The notes under the pieces were generated by a model, which worked only from the letters and a program-made list of their open reading frames with translations, searched no databases and had not been told where the DNA came from. 64,000 nucleotides of DNA from Heliopora coerulea. Lineage: Eukaryota > Cnidaria > Anthozoa > Scleralcyonacea > Helioporidae. How positions within the stretch are numbered: the first letter of the stretch is position 1; every line of letters starts with the position of its first letter. Shown here one piece after another: positions 54,399 through 64,000 of this stretch. Made by a program: the position numbers and the translations under genes. Location of the stretch: the NCBI GenBank assembly GCA_030142905.1, contig JASJOG010000003.1, positions 3,036,001 through 3,100,000 of the forward strand. The letters are read 5' to 3'.

Positions 54399-54626
54399 AT
54401 GGCAAGTTCGATCGGTCACAAAGAAAAACCTCGTTTACGTCTGTGGTCGAGCGCAAAGGTCGAATACTCGATTGCCTGTCTCGAAGACTACAAATCTGAG
54501 ATGGATGATAAAAATGGTGACTTCTTTTCTGACGTGATTGCGCTGTTTTCTTGCATACGCAAACGTATAGCGATTAAATCTGTGGTTGAACTGTCAAACA
54601 AATGGCAAGAGTTGAAGAGGCCGTAA
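54399..54626 (+). CDS. SANT/Myb-like small protein of the Harbinger-like element
   Basis: 75 residues from the ATG at 54399 (MASSIGHKEK), preferred to the upstream in-frame ATG at 54333 because of its AAGATGG context. LWSSAKVEYSIACLEDYKSE and ALFSCIRKRIA, VELSNKWQELKRP fit the trihelix/SANT-like proteins that accompany Harbinger transposases and help them bind DNA. It is shorter than normal (usually over 150 residues) and may be truncated. Confidence 0.5.
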   Translation: MASSIGHKEKPRLRLWSSAKVEYSIACLEDYKSEMDDKNGDFFSDVIALFSCIRKRIAIKSVVELSNKWQELKRP

Positions 54627-54904
54627 AAACGACATGTTTACATCGTCTATCAGAATGACTCGGGTCAACCCGGGTTGAGCAAAGCTGACCCGGTGTCACA
54701 GGAAATATGTCCCCCCAAAAATTTGCCCCCGGGTAAAACTTCCTAGGAAATATGTCCCCCTTCGGAAATTTGTCCCCCCTTTGAAACAAGTAATTCAAGA
54801 CTTTTTAAAAGTAAAATATATATCTATTTCTTATAACAACTGCATTAAATACTGTATGTAATATTTACAAGAACGATGAAAACCTTAGTTCAACTCTTCC
54901 TAAA

Positions 54905-55591
54905 CTAATCATCCTTTCTACTGCGTTTTGCCGATGGCGGAGCACATAAGTCGCAAAGCCATTCCTGATCATCCTCAGGACAGGAACTTAAATCCAGACG
55001 TAGAAGATGGTACCAGTTGTCGCAAAGATTGCATTGAACCATATCACCGTATTCTGGCAAACAACACATACAAAATGTTTGTATTACCAACTCATTCGGT
55101 CCATTGACACGTAACGCGCCTGTTCCACAACTACGGGGGAACGGGGAGATTTCACCTCTTTCAAAGCAGCCAAATAAATGGTTTCTCAACTTAGACTGAT
55201 CAAAAGATACTTCATTCAGATAAGTGTTCCCACTCGCTAGTTTGTATGCATACGCAATCGCAAATAAGCCACAGTCAACGGATCCTTTCTGTAGTTGTGC
55301 TGGGCACATCTCAATACGAAGCTGGCTTGCGACGTCGATGAAACCACGATAACACTCTGCAAGCTGTTTCTCGGTCGACTCCGTCAGGTCATTAAATAAA
55401 CTGTCTTAGACAGTTATCGGCTGTCCCCCAATCGAAGAGGACGTTATCCAGTGGGTTTTTCCTGTGTGGGGTATTTGGACGCCTTCACCTGGGCAGCATT
55501 CGAACGATGTCTGTGAAAGCACAGGGTCTTGAAGACCTCCGACTATATATACTAAATAAAGAGCTACTTTAAGTGGATTAACAAAATTCAC
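54905..55591 (-). pseudogene. Ulp1-like protease fused to PHD finger (one stop)
   Basis: The open frame runs from 55591 to 54905 in a single frame with one TAA at 55406-55408. The first part has THWITSSSIGG (catalytic His-Trp); the stop falls in ITV-stop-DSLF, the site of the catalytic Asp strand. LQKGSVDCGLFAIAYA then holds the Gln-Cys pair. The PHD finger follows (FCMCCLPEYGDMVQCNLCDN, WYH, WLCDLC), in which the usual Cys after the His is Arg-Leu-Asp, so one zinc ligand seems missing. Such SUMO-protease/PHD proteins are widespread in cnidarian transposons. Confidence 0.85.
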
Positions 55592-55692
55592 ACCTATAAC
55601 TTAAAAAAATATTCTTCCTTGTTTACTCAAGTATTTTGAAACACCAAGACAGCTGACTAGACCGCTGTCTAGACAGCTGAACAACTGTTATG

Positions 55693-55968
55693 CAGGGCCT
55701 TTTTTAACTATTATAGTGGGGGGGGGGGCAAATGCCCCCCCCAGTCCCTCTAGGTGGCACGAAAATAAGTAATAATAAAAATGCATATAGACAAATTTGT
55801 TGAGTGCTTTCTTTCAAATACTGACAATAATCTGTGCTCTAGGTTTACATTTTGTAGATTTCAGAATGGTCCAAGTAAAAAACGATTCTAGAGGGACAAA
55901 TTTATCAATGAAGTCGAAGGTCCCTTTTGAAAAATCCCCCCCCGGCAAATTTCTTAAAAAAGGCCCTG
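55693..55968. mobile_element. hAT MITE inside the CCGG-flanked element
   Basis: The termini CAGGGCCTTTTTTAA and TTAAAAAAGGCCCTG are inverted copies. CTGTTATG is duplicated perfectly on both sides (55685-55692, 55969-55976). 276 bp, with C/G runs near both ends and no coding content. Confidence 0.93.
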
Positions 55969-56638
55969 CTGTTATGACATTACAAAACAATAAAAAGTCT
56001 AATTAAAGAAAGTGATTCTTGATAAAAGTGAAAACACATGAGGAGAATAGAGCTGAGTAGTAGTGGAAGAATCATGTCTGAAAATGGCTTGTCATCCCAC
56101 GTTTAGCTATGGTTGGGAATTTTATAATATGCATGGTTGCGGATATAGCTTTCGGATGAGTCATCGATTATTGAAAAAGTTTATAGAAAGCCGTTATAAC
56201 TTCTACCCCTCGAGCCAACATGCTTTTAAAACAGCAAAAACTTTTTATAAATTTTATTTCCGCATAAAATGAACGAAGCAGCATACATTCAATTACATGT
56301 TCTGAACACCTTTAGCAACAACAAGCTTCACAAGCTTACCTACTGCAATGGCTAGATGATCTCTGGGTATACGAATTAGGGGGGACAAATTTTCGAAGAG
56401 AGGGCCATATTTCCAAGGAAATATGGCCCCCTGGGGGGACATATTTCCCAGGAAATTTGACCCGAGGGGACAAATTATATGGGGGACAAATTTCCTGTGA
56501 CACCGGGTTCGAAAAACGCGTCTCAAATAACAACCAGCCCGGGTTCAAGTAAACAAGAAAAAAGAAAGACCACGGGTGATGAGCTGACCCGGGTTGAAAG
56601 TCGACCCAGGCTCGTGTAAACGGCCCCTTAAATAACAT

Positions 56639-56828
56639 CAGTGGCGTAACGGACTATGGTCAGGGTTAGAGCAACTCCTAAGGGCCCCCGACCTCTAAGG
56701 GGCCCCCGATGAATCTGTAAAGGCTATTGAGATTAAAGTCTTGAAACATATGTCGATAATGAGGGGGGTGACGGGGGCCCCCGAACAAAAATCTCCTAAG
56801 GGCCCCCAGTAGTTCCGTTACGCCACTG
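56639..56828. mobile_element. hAT MITE, 190 bp
   Basis: The termini CAGTGGCGTAACGGA and TCCGTTACGCCACTG are inverted copies with AATAACAT duplicated perfectly (56631-56638, 56829-56836). The interior has GGGCCCCC runs. Confidence 0.94.
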
Positions 56829-56946
56829 AATAACATAACTGGACTGCAGGGTCTCGTAAGAAAAACAGAAAGTGTCAGGAAAAGGATGGCTTCAGCAGGT
56901 CTTTTTTCTCGCGACCACTGGACTACTTGTTTACTTTTTTGATCTC

Positions 56947-57455
56947 AGGTTGCGTTTACACTATACCGGATAGCTTTCCGTAACGACGCGAAAACCATAC
57001 CGGATGGGCCTTACGTTTACACTAGGAACGCTATTTCCGGAGTGATTTTTTGAACGGAGCAATGTTGTTCCGCTCCATTCTTGAAAGTGGTACGTTACAT
57101 ATCGGATGGGTTTCGGGCCGCTATGAGCCTTCGACTGCATTCAATATGGAGTCACGCAAGCGTTCGTGTGTTATTATTCTTGGACTATTACTAACAATTC
57201 CAGGGTACGTAGAACAATCACAGCAATAGAACAATCACAGCAATAGTATTTTTGAACACGTCGGCGAGCTAGAGGGGTGCGTTGTTACAAATGCAAATCT
57301 CCTCGAGGCGGATTTTACTTTGCCTTTCCAGGTCCGCTGTTTACATCATACCGGATAACTATTTACAACAGTACAGGACTGTCCTGTTCACACTATACCG
57401 GAGAGCTTTTTGGACCGGCACAAAAACCTTTCCAGTATACTGTAAACGTGGCCTC
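56947..57455. mobile_element. Harbinger-like MITE remnant
   Basis: GGTTGCGTTTACACTATACC at the left and CCAGTATACTGTAAACGTGG at the right are imperfect inverted ends, with several internal TTTACACTATACCGG copies. No target duplication was resolved. Confidence 0.55.
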
Positions 57456-57774
57456 ATTATATTTGACTTGGGCAACAGTCTCACCCCCGAGAACCCGTAA
57501 CTCATCCCCTGGTTGACAACAATCATTTCATTTGACAATGGTCCTTTCCAGCTCTTTGATCAATAACATGATTGTATTCAGACACGCCAATCTCTGAAAT
57601 AGAGAAATGTTAATATTTAAAGTTTTTTGTCTAAAATATTTGGAGATAAGACAAAAATATTTTGAGTTTTCTGCAAGATGTCAAAAAAAGCAACATTTAC
57701 GTTTTAGCATTTACCTTGTTTCCGTGTGACTTAGAGGATTACATGCAATCTTAATTTGTCATCAAATGCTATTA

Positions 57775-57870
57775 CAGCGAACTCCCTCTTAACGGATAAC
57801 TCCCTAAGACGGGCACCACTTTTGGTCCCAGCCGTTTACACATTATTTCACTTCGACCTAACCCTCTCTA
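57775..57870. mobile_element. Solo pogo-like terminus
   Basis: TA then CAGCGAACTCCCTCTTAACG and a second copy of the TAACGGATAACTCCC type, related in layout to the pogo terminus at 47249. No partner was found. Confidence 0.45.
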
Positions 57871-58089
57871 AAGCCTGGTTTCCATCTAGTTGTATTTAGT
57901 GTAGTTCAGTCGGCGATTCCATTGCAACAGTGGCTATGATTACCACAATTGTGTTTCCAAATTTCAACGAAGAATGTCAAGGGACATCGCTATTCTCCAA
58001 CACGAAGTACCATCTCCCCTTAATGTGATTAAACACATCATCGATCTATTTCAGTGGTTCTCGATCAAATTTTCTCGTGTTCCCGAAGT

Positions 58090-58588
58090 CATGGGTAATA
58101 GGAAGATAGTCGAAGTTAGGGGGGGCCGGGAGCAAAATTTACGCTTAAGATGGGCGTTTTTCGATAAATGTTTACATCGACTTTGTTGTTGATAATGCTG
58201 AGATAATACTTATGGTTTTACACCTATATAATTTGTTCATTATTCATTACAAGACTAAATACAATTATAAAATGTTGTGGCTCTTTTGACCTTTAATTTC
58301 AACGATGCTAAACGTGACTACGCGTTTATCAGAGTTTTAATGGCATCTGAGTATGATGAAGCATCAACTATTGTTAATGCTATGTACTGTAGATTAGGTT
58401 TTTAAATAATGTCTACTTTAATTTTGAAATGAAAGTGTGTGCGATAGTAAAAATTGAAAAAAACAAACACTTTGCATATTGTTACCATATCTGTTTTTAA
58501 GAAGGGCGAACAATATTGCGGCCCCCCCTAAACAAAATGTGGGGGGCCACGGCCCCGTGCACCACCACCCCCGCTTCATACGCCACTG
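58090..58588. mobile_element. hAT-type MITE
   Basis: The right end CTTCATACGCCACTG is a family terminus. The left end CATGGGTAATAGGAAG is a decayed version. The 8-bp flanks CCCGAAGT (58082-58089) and TCCGAAGT (58589-58596) differ by one base. Confidence 0.6.
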
Positions 58589-58596
58589 TCCGAAGT

Positions 58597-60398
58597 GCTG
58601 AATTCGCTCAGCTCAGCGACGCACGTCCCAATAAATGAGGATCCAAAATGGCGGTGGTCGTATCAGACATTCGTTAACGGAGGTAGTCTGACGCAAGACA
58701 AAAATAGATGGGGGCAGATAAGGTACAAAGTAAAGGCCTCGAGGTCGCAAAAAATGTGAAAATGGTGAGGGCGTTCCTTTTACTGCAAAAGGACTTCTAA
58801 TCACTTGGATATCACAGCTGTCAAGACAAGTACTCGTCTTATGCAGAAAAGGTTGTTGCGCCTGCGGTGTTCTTACTAGTTTTTTTTTTACCGGATTTGT
58901 AGATTGACAGCGTGGACTAGTGGATAACTCGATGTCCAAAGATACCTGAGTGTGTGGATCAAGCCGAGTGTAGTATAGTTCGTCGTTATTTACGTTTTTC
59001 TGTTGCAATTTTTTCTTCAGCTTCTTTAGAGAGTAAAATTTAGGTTTCTTATTATTTATATGATTAATTTTGTTTCTCAACTTTAGAATTTGCTTTCGGT
59101 TGGGGTTTGGACTAGGATTAGTGTTAGGGTTAGGTTAGGGTTGGCGTAGTCTGATCATGTAGCCGACCATCAAGATGTCCAACCCTCTATGGTTTCGAAA
59201 CTTGCGTCGCTGACCCACTTTGAGAACCCATGACTTAGTTCCTTATCCATATATGATAGACGACATCTAAAAATCAGTTGCACGTAAACTACCCACCTAT
59301 GTCATACATTTTGACATTCTTGTCATGCGATCTCGAGTACTTAACTAACGACTATTTGTACGTTAGCACTCAAATAATTGAATCAATATAACAGGGGTTT
59401 GTTATCTCAAACAAAACAAACTGCATCTTGGCGGGGATGCGTTTAAGGATTCTTAAAAAATGAGACAAAAATCTGTAAACAAATTACCACAACAATACTT
59501 TTTTTCACCGTTTTATGACAATAGTTGTATTAAAATTGAGTTGACAGAAAAATTGCTCTTCATCTAATATGCTTAATGTATCTACTGAACAAGCCCCTTA
59601 TACTCTGGGGGCTCCGACTGCGAAAACGTGGAGCTCTTATGCCTAAACATAGTAACTGAACTCTGCCGTTGTTGTGCAAATCCTTCATGCATAAGCGGAT
59701 ATAAAGATAGTACACTATTCTGTCCATATTATAGCCTAAATAAGTCCTGTACAGACAAAATTACAATTCATTCTGCATATTCTTTTCCCGCATTGTCCCA
59801 AAAGACTGTAAAAACTGTAAATACGTTAGGCGAATATTCACATGACATTCCCACAATTAACTGTTACAACCGTAGCGTCGAAAGCAAACCCTTTACATAA
59901 CTGATTAGCATGCTGATTAGTGTGAAAATCACTTATCACACAATACGTAACATATACCAAAGGGTATTTTAATTCCTTAGTTTCCTTATCGTCTTTTCCT
60001 GCGGTAAATTTTAACGGTAACATTTTCACTGTGGCTGTGTCATTGGATAAATTGGTTAATATGGTCATGTGTGTAATAAAGGATTTTAACATCGTTCCAG
60101 AAGTTTAAAGTGAACCCGGGTCTCACGGTTTCTGGTGACCATGAAGTCTCTCACGATGTCACATCCTTAATCACACAAGTGATCACTAATTATTTCTGAC
60201 ATACTCATCTTTCTAATTAAATTTAATATCAAGGAAAATAACTTACTTATTGACTAACAGGTCACATTTTGATGATTTTCTATAACTTGCAATTAAGCAC
60301 AAAAAGAGAATCAGGACAGAAAATTACCCATTATTGTATTTAATAATACAAGCAAGATCAAGCATGCCCTCTGAAATTTACATTTAAAAATTAATACA
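58597..60398. other. No gene recognised
   Basis: Short frames of 60-155 codons occur on both strands without motif support. GTTAGGGTTAGGTTAGGG at about 59128-59145 is a short telomere-like repeat. Confidence 0.45.
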
Positions 60399-61750
60399 CT
60401 AATTTCCGGGCGAGTCGGAACTATCATCCTCTGAAAATGATAGTGCTCGGGCTTCGCTATCTAATTTTTGCGAAAGATCTTCATCCAACATTGGCGATGA
60501 CCGAAAGTCCTCTGTCTTTGCTATAGGTAGTTTATTTTGCTCACTTTTAATCCAAGGTTTATAATTTGGGTTATTTTTTAACTTCCACTGAGTATAATTT
60601 TTAGCAGCAACACGAAAACTTGAAAGAACCTAAATGACGAGGAAGTAAAGTAAACGTCCGTGAGGTAGAATTAACTTGTAAACAAAGTAAACGTCTACTA
60701 TGAAACCAAGTACGGGCGACAGAGGTACCAGACGGGAATCGCAGACGGAGAAGAAATAATAAAGCCCAGCAAAAAACACGCAAAATAGGCATATTAAAGG
60801 TTTAAACGAAACGTTAAAAGGTTTAACGAAACGTTAGAATTACATTTTAAACCTTTAATATGCCTATTTTGCGTGTTTTTTGCTGGGCTTTATTATTTCT
60901 TCTCCGTCTATGAAACCATGTCTTTAACGTAAGTACAAAATATTGTTAAAGTTTTTTAAAATGACGCGTTAGAAGACAAGACGCTTCACGAAATTATAGG
61001 TACGAATCTCTAAGTCAACCTAACTTAACCTAAACTAACACATTACACAACGCAATGCAATACAACAAAACATCAATCAATACGACACAATATAACAAGA
61101 CATGACATGATATATAATGGCTTAATCAAGATGTATCACAAATACAAATGAAATTAATACATTCTAAAAGAAAAAATCACTAACCAGATAAATTTTACTG
61201 AACATAAATTGGTATATAATAGTCAATAATTGTGTTTAAAGTACACTTAATTACTAAGTTAATATTCGTGCACTGTCTAAATCTACATTACTACTACAAT
61301 ATTAACAGACTTCGCATGCGTAACGTTTCTCAGTAAATCACTCTACTTTACACGTATCCGTGTGGAAATACACAAATCCAATACATAACCGTTCCCGAAT
61401 TTTCTATAGTAGCTTTTCTTGACAAGCAGACAAGCATTAAATACCAGATAACTTATGTCATTGAAAATTATTCAATACTGGTACGATCGTACGTGATTCA
61501 GAAGCAGAAATTCGTTAAAAAAGCCTCACATTTCTAACATGACCACAAATCATAATTTTGAATACTTTTAACCTCATAAGCTATTTCCCTAGAATTTTTA
61601 CAGAATTTCAGAACGCGGAGGTAGAGTTACGTCCTTTCCCTCCTCTGAATCTGTGACAAATGGAGAATTGTAACGAAATTCGTAATGTTGAAAATTTGCG
61701 TCTGATTCTGATGAAGCAAGAGGATTTGGCTCCAACTCTGGTGCGTAGTC
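60399..61750 (-). CDS. Possible 3' part of an unrecognised gene (two exons)
   Basis: The upstream exon (61750 to 61602) starts after TTTGCGTAG, encodes DYAPELEPNPLASSESDANF and onward to LPPRSEI, and ends in phase 2 before GTAAAA. The terminal exon (60618 to 60399) starts after TTTCAAG with the matching one base, encodes FRVAAKNYTQWKLKNNPNYK, PWIKSEQN and an acidic Ser-rich tail FSEDDSSDSPGN, then TAG. Phases agree and both parts are Ser/acidic. I do not recognise the family. The hairpin at 60743-60909 would lie in the intron. This is a weak gene call that needs transcript support. Confidence 0.4.
60743..60909. repeat. 64-bp perfect inverted repeat, GCCCAGC family copy 2
   Basis: The arms at 60743-60806 and 60846-60909 are exact inverted copies; the 39-base loop has CGAAACGTTA twice. 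The core GCCCAGCAAAAAACACGC and GGCATATT are shared with the hairpin at 3043-3143, while the outermost parts of the arms differ. Confidence 0.92.
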
Positions 61751-63247
61751 CTACGCAAATGACGAGCATCAACTCCCTTGGTGACAGTCGGGACATTTTT
61801 AGCATCAAGACTGCGACCATAGTATAATTTTCAAATGACAACATTGTCTACCCAACGCCCCTTCGGCCGCATTCTCCTCCAAAATTTAGAAATAGCACGG
61901 AAGTTCGCAAAGCTGAAAATGTTTCGTGTTTTGACTCAAAAAAACTGAAGTCGTTGTCCAGCCAAGCACGAAGATCTTTAAAAAACTAGTCGTCAAGACG
62001 AAGAAATATGGTCACAAACGTTTTCTTCTCCGTGGTTTTTTTTATAAAAAAGACCAAGGTTTTCCTAAATTTCAATTCCCCTATACCCGCTAAGAATCTG
62101 CATGTAACCGTATTTGCATCAAAGTAATCAGAATTTTGACTAGTTTATCCTGAATCCATGCACTGTGACTTGGAACAACTTAAACGCGGAGCTCTTGGAG
62201 ATTATGGTATTCTAATACCATAATGGATATTGATATCGGAATCACTAAGAAAATCACCCCTAGTCTAAACCAAATGGACTTTAAACACTGCTCACGTTAA
62301 CTCAACCCATTTCTACTGTTTCGTGAATTTAACGTTCGGTTCAGGACAGAAGCAAACGTACAAGCAGTTTGCTCAGAACGCTGAACGAGTTATTTTTAAT
62401 GATAATTTTTTTCTGGCAGAGTATTAGCAGACTTGAGTCAACGGGTCTGTTTTGTTCATGTAAATGTCACTTCAATTGACTATGGGGTGCTAACAATCAT
62501 GAATCGATCGAACTTTTCCCTAGTAAGGACAGTTTCTATGCGTAAAGATAATCAAGATTCAATCAGAATCCATGTAATAAAATTTGCTTTTAAATTGTGA
62601 AACAAAATATGATTACAGAGTTTTTACATTCTTTAAAAACAACGTCAAATTCTACGTGGTAGCAACACTGTGCCACGTGAACATTGTAATCTAAAATCGC
62701 CTGTCAGTGCAAAAAATGCAGTTATTTGAATTTACGACAAATGAATTTGCCTATTGATATACCACATTAGCGAGTACGTGGGTGTTATTTACCTAACAGA
62801 AGGTCCGTGCCCGGAAACTTTACCTGAAGTCTTGACTGTAAGTGCAGTCAATACTGAGGCAAAGATTTTCAAGCTATTTAGTCAGTAACTAATTTATTTT
62901 TTCCGTTGTTGTTTTCAGATCCTTGCTTTATCAGATCGTTTTAAACTGTAGGAGTGTAAAAATATGAACCGTTCCATAGCCAATCAGAAAGCGTTATTTA
63001 TCATTATTGACAATAACAAAAGATGCCGGCGAATGTATCTACGAATAAGTTCACAAAACATACTGATAACCGACAGTAAGTTGCATAGAGTAACATTGGA
63101 ATTGACCAATCATTGTATCTACTCAATGTTATTGCTGTAGGTACCTATAATGCTGCATTATATGTCTTACCTTAGGTGCTGTTTTCGTTGCCACCTTGTT
63201 AACCATCCATTTTGGAATGGAACCTAAAACAATCCATTGGTTTCTTA
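61751..63247. other. No firm gene
   Basis: A plus-strand open stretch around 61850-61993 (YPTPLRPHSPPKFRNSTEVR and onward to SQARRSLKN) could be a terminal exon, but no acceptor could be paired with an upstream exon. Otherwise nothing was recognised. Confidence 0.3.
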
Positions 63248-63430
63248 ACCCTTGTTTTCACTAGCGACGTAAGCATAAGGACAACGATATGCGCACGCCC
63301 AGTTAGCACTTCACGGTTAGTTGAACTCCTTGTTCTTCTCCAGTACCAAGGGATTAACCAACCATAAAGTACCCACTCCGCTTGCGCATGTCGTTATGCT
63401 TGTGCTTATGTCGCCAATGAAAACCACGCT
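63248..63430. mobile_element. Harbinger-type MITE
   Basis: The ends CTTGTTTTCACTAGCGAC and GTCGCCAATGAAAACCACG are near-inverted copies. TTA is present on both sides (63245-63247, 63431-63433). Inner AAGCATAAGGACAACGATAT is mirrored by CGTTATGCTTGTGCTTATG. Confidence 0.75.
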
Positions 63431-63433
63431 TTA

Positions 63434-64000
63434 CAAACAATTATATAAGAAAGTACGTCTTCCTGTGGCTTAATTGAATAAAATACTGATAAAAACATAA
63501 AAGAATTCTTCATTTCAAGTAAACATCGTTTCCTCATTGATCAAATGTTCTGAATGCAAGTCATAAATGAAGATGTCGTGATAATTTTACATTGTACCAA
63601 TACAAGATCATTTCGCATGGGTATGAAGCATTTTACAACAAATTACAGTGAAAATATGATGTGCGATTATACAATTTACAAAGTGATTTTCACGTGTGAC
63701 TGAGCTGTGAAACACAAGGAGTTCACATAGACTGGGACAACTTAGTTGCAATCACTGACCCAGGCGAAAATCTTAGTCGTGTTTAAAGTATGATGGCCCA
63801 GACAATTTAAATAAAGGCATTACGAGAACACAGAACTATGAAGAGTCTTTTAAACAAACGTTCCATTGCTCAAACCGAAGCATCTTCAGATCATAATACT
63901 TACAATGTCTCGCTTTAAAAACAGTAGGCTATGTTCTATTTTTGTAAATAAGCCAATCCTCGGGTAATTATAAATCTTTAGGCATGCCGAAGTGGAAAAT
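63434..64000. other. No feature seen
   Basis: AT-rich sequence without supported genes or repeats to the end of the window. Confidence 0.4.

Larger units (their letters stand above)
54694..56502 (-). mobile_element. CCGG-flanked element (Ginger-like) inside the Harbinger-like element
   Basis: The termini TGTCACAGGAAAT and ATTTCCTGTGACA are exact inverted copies, flanked by CCGG on both sides (54690-54693, 56503-56506). TG...CA ends with a 4-bp duplication are known for Ginger elements. Subterminal arrays of GGGGGACAAATTT and GGAAATATGTCCCCC occur at both ends. The unit (1809 bp) encodes only a Ulp1-PHD pseudogene and no integrase, so it is non-autonomous. Confidence 0.8.
54114..56627 (+). 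mobile_element. Harbinger-like element, interrupted by another element
   Basis: The termini GGGGCCGTTTACACGAGCC and (inverted) GGGGCCGTTTACACGAGCC are matching. The flanks are TCA and TTA, an imperfect 3-bp duplication. Further inverted CCCGGGTTG-type repeats occur inside. Without the insertion at 54694-56502 it is about 0.7 kb and encodes one small protein, so it is non-autonomous. Confidence 0.8.

Noticed and set aside
58613..59080. 155-aa minus-strand open frame
   Set aside because: No recognisable motif, mixed composition, and adjoining a MITE; insufficient evidence for a gene.
61608..61844. 78-aa minus-strand open frame
   Set aside because: Competes with another minus-strand frame (DYAPELEPNPL) that fits splice phase better and with a plus-strand frame starting MENCNEIRN; at most one can be real.

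Overview
The window is metazoan nuclear DNA, AT-rich and intron-rich, and most likely comes from an anthozoan cnidarian such as a coral or sea anemone. The evidence is recognisable animal genes split by standard GT/AG introns, together with the kinds of transposons common in cnidarian genomes: pogo/Tigger, hAT with 5-bp and 8-bp target duplications, integrase-core DNA transposons, a CR1/L2-type LINE, and Ulp1-PHD proteins. The organism call is inference. No species-specific marker was found.

From 563 to 25591 on the plus strand lies the 3' part of a phosphorylase b kinase alpha regulatory subunit gene (PHKA). I place 14 exons with consistent splice phases, ending in a CVVS CaaX box. Its introns carry a 600-nt polypyrimidine tract, a 1.4-kb foldback repeat, a hairpin built on tRNA-like arms, two tRNA-derived SINEs, several small hairpin elements and microsatellites. 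The last intron (6.8 kb) holds an apparently intact LINE with an esterase-type ORF1 and an endonuclease/reverse-transcriptase ORF2, followed by a second foldback element.

From 26.4 to 34.8 kb are DNA transposon remains: a broken hAT-like BED-finger ORF, a broken IS630/Tc1-type element with long subterminal repeat arrays (29941-31556), and a 3.18-kb element (31615-34792, perfect 8-bp TSD TAAGGACC) with a decayed integrase-core protein. The right end of this last element stops 82 bp before the NDUFA2 start codon, so it probably supplies the promoter.

NDUFA2 (complex I subunit B8) occupies 34882-42550 in three exons. The gene and its 3' flank are strikingly poor in CpG, as expected for a methylated housekeeping gene body. 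Intron 2 holds seven copies of GTCACRTGAGTCAC. A convergent, intronless gene for a DUF1295/steroid-reductase-fold membrane protein lies at 46138-46932 on the minus strand.

From 47249 to 53906 is a pogo/Tigger element (TA duplication) that encodes a DDD transposase on the minus strand and, divergently, a HIRAN-like protein. A 3.19-kb hAT element (5-bp duplication CAGCG) has inserted into the transposase gene. Next to it (54114-56627) is a three-level nest: a Harbinger-like element containing a CCGG-flanked element with a Ulp1-PHD pseudogene, which in turn contains a hAT MITE. More MITEs follow to 58.6 kb. The last 5 kb contain a possible unrecognised minus-strand gene (two exons, 60399-61750), a 64-bp perfect inverted repeat and a further MITE.
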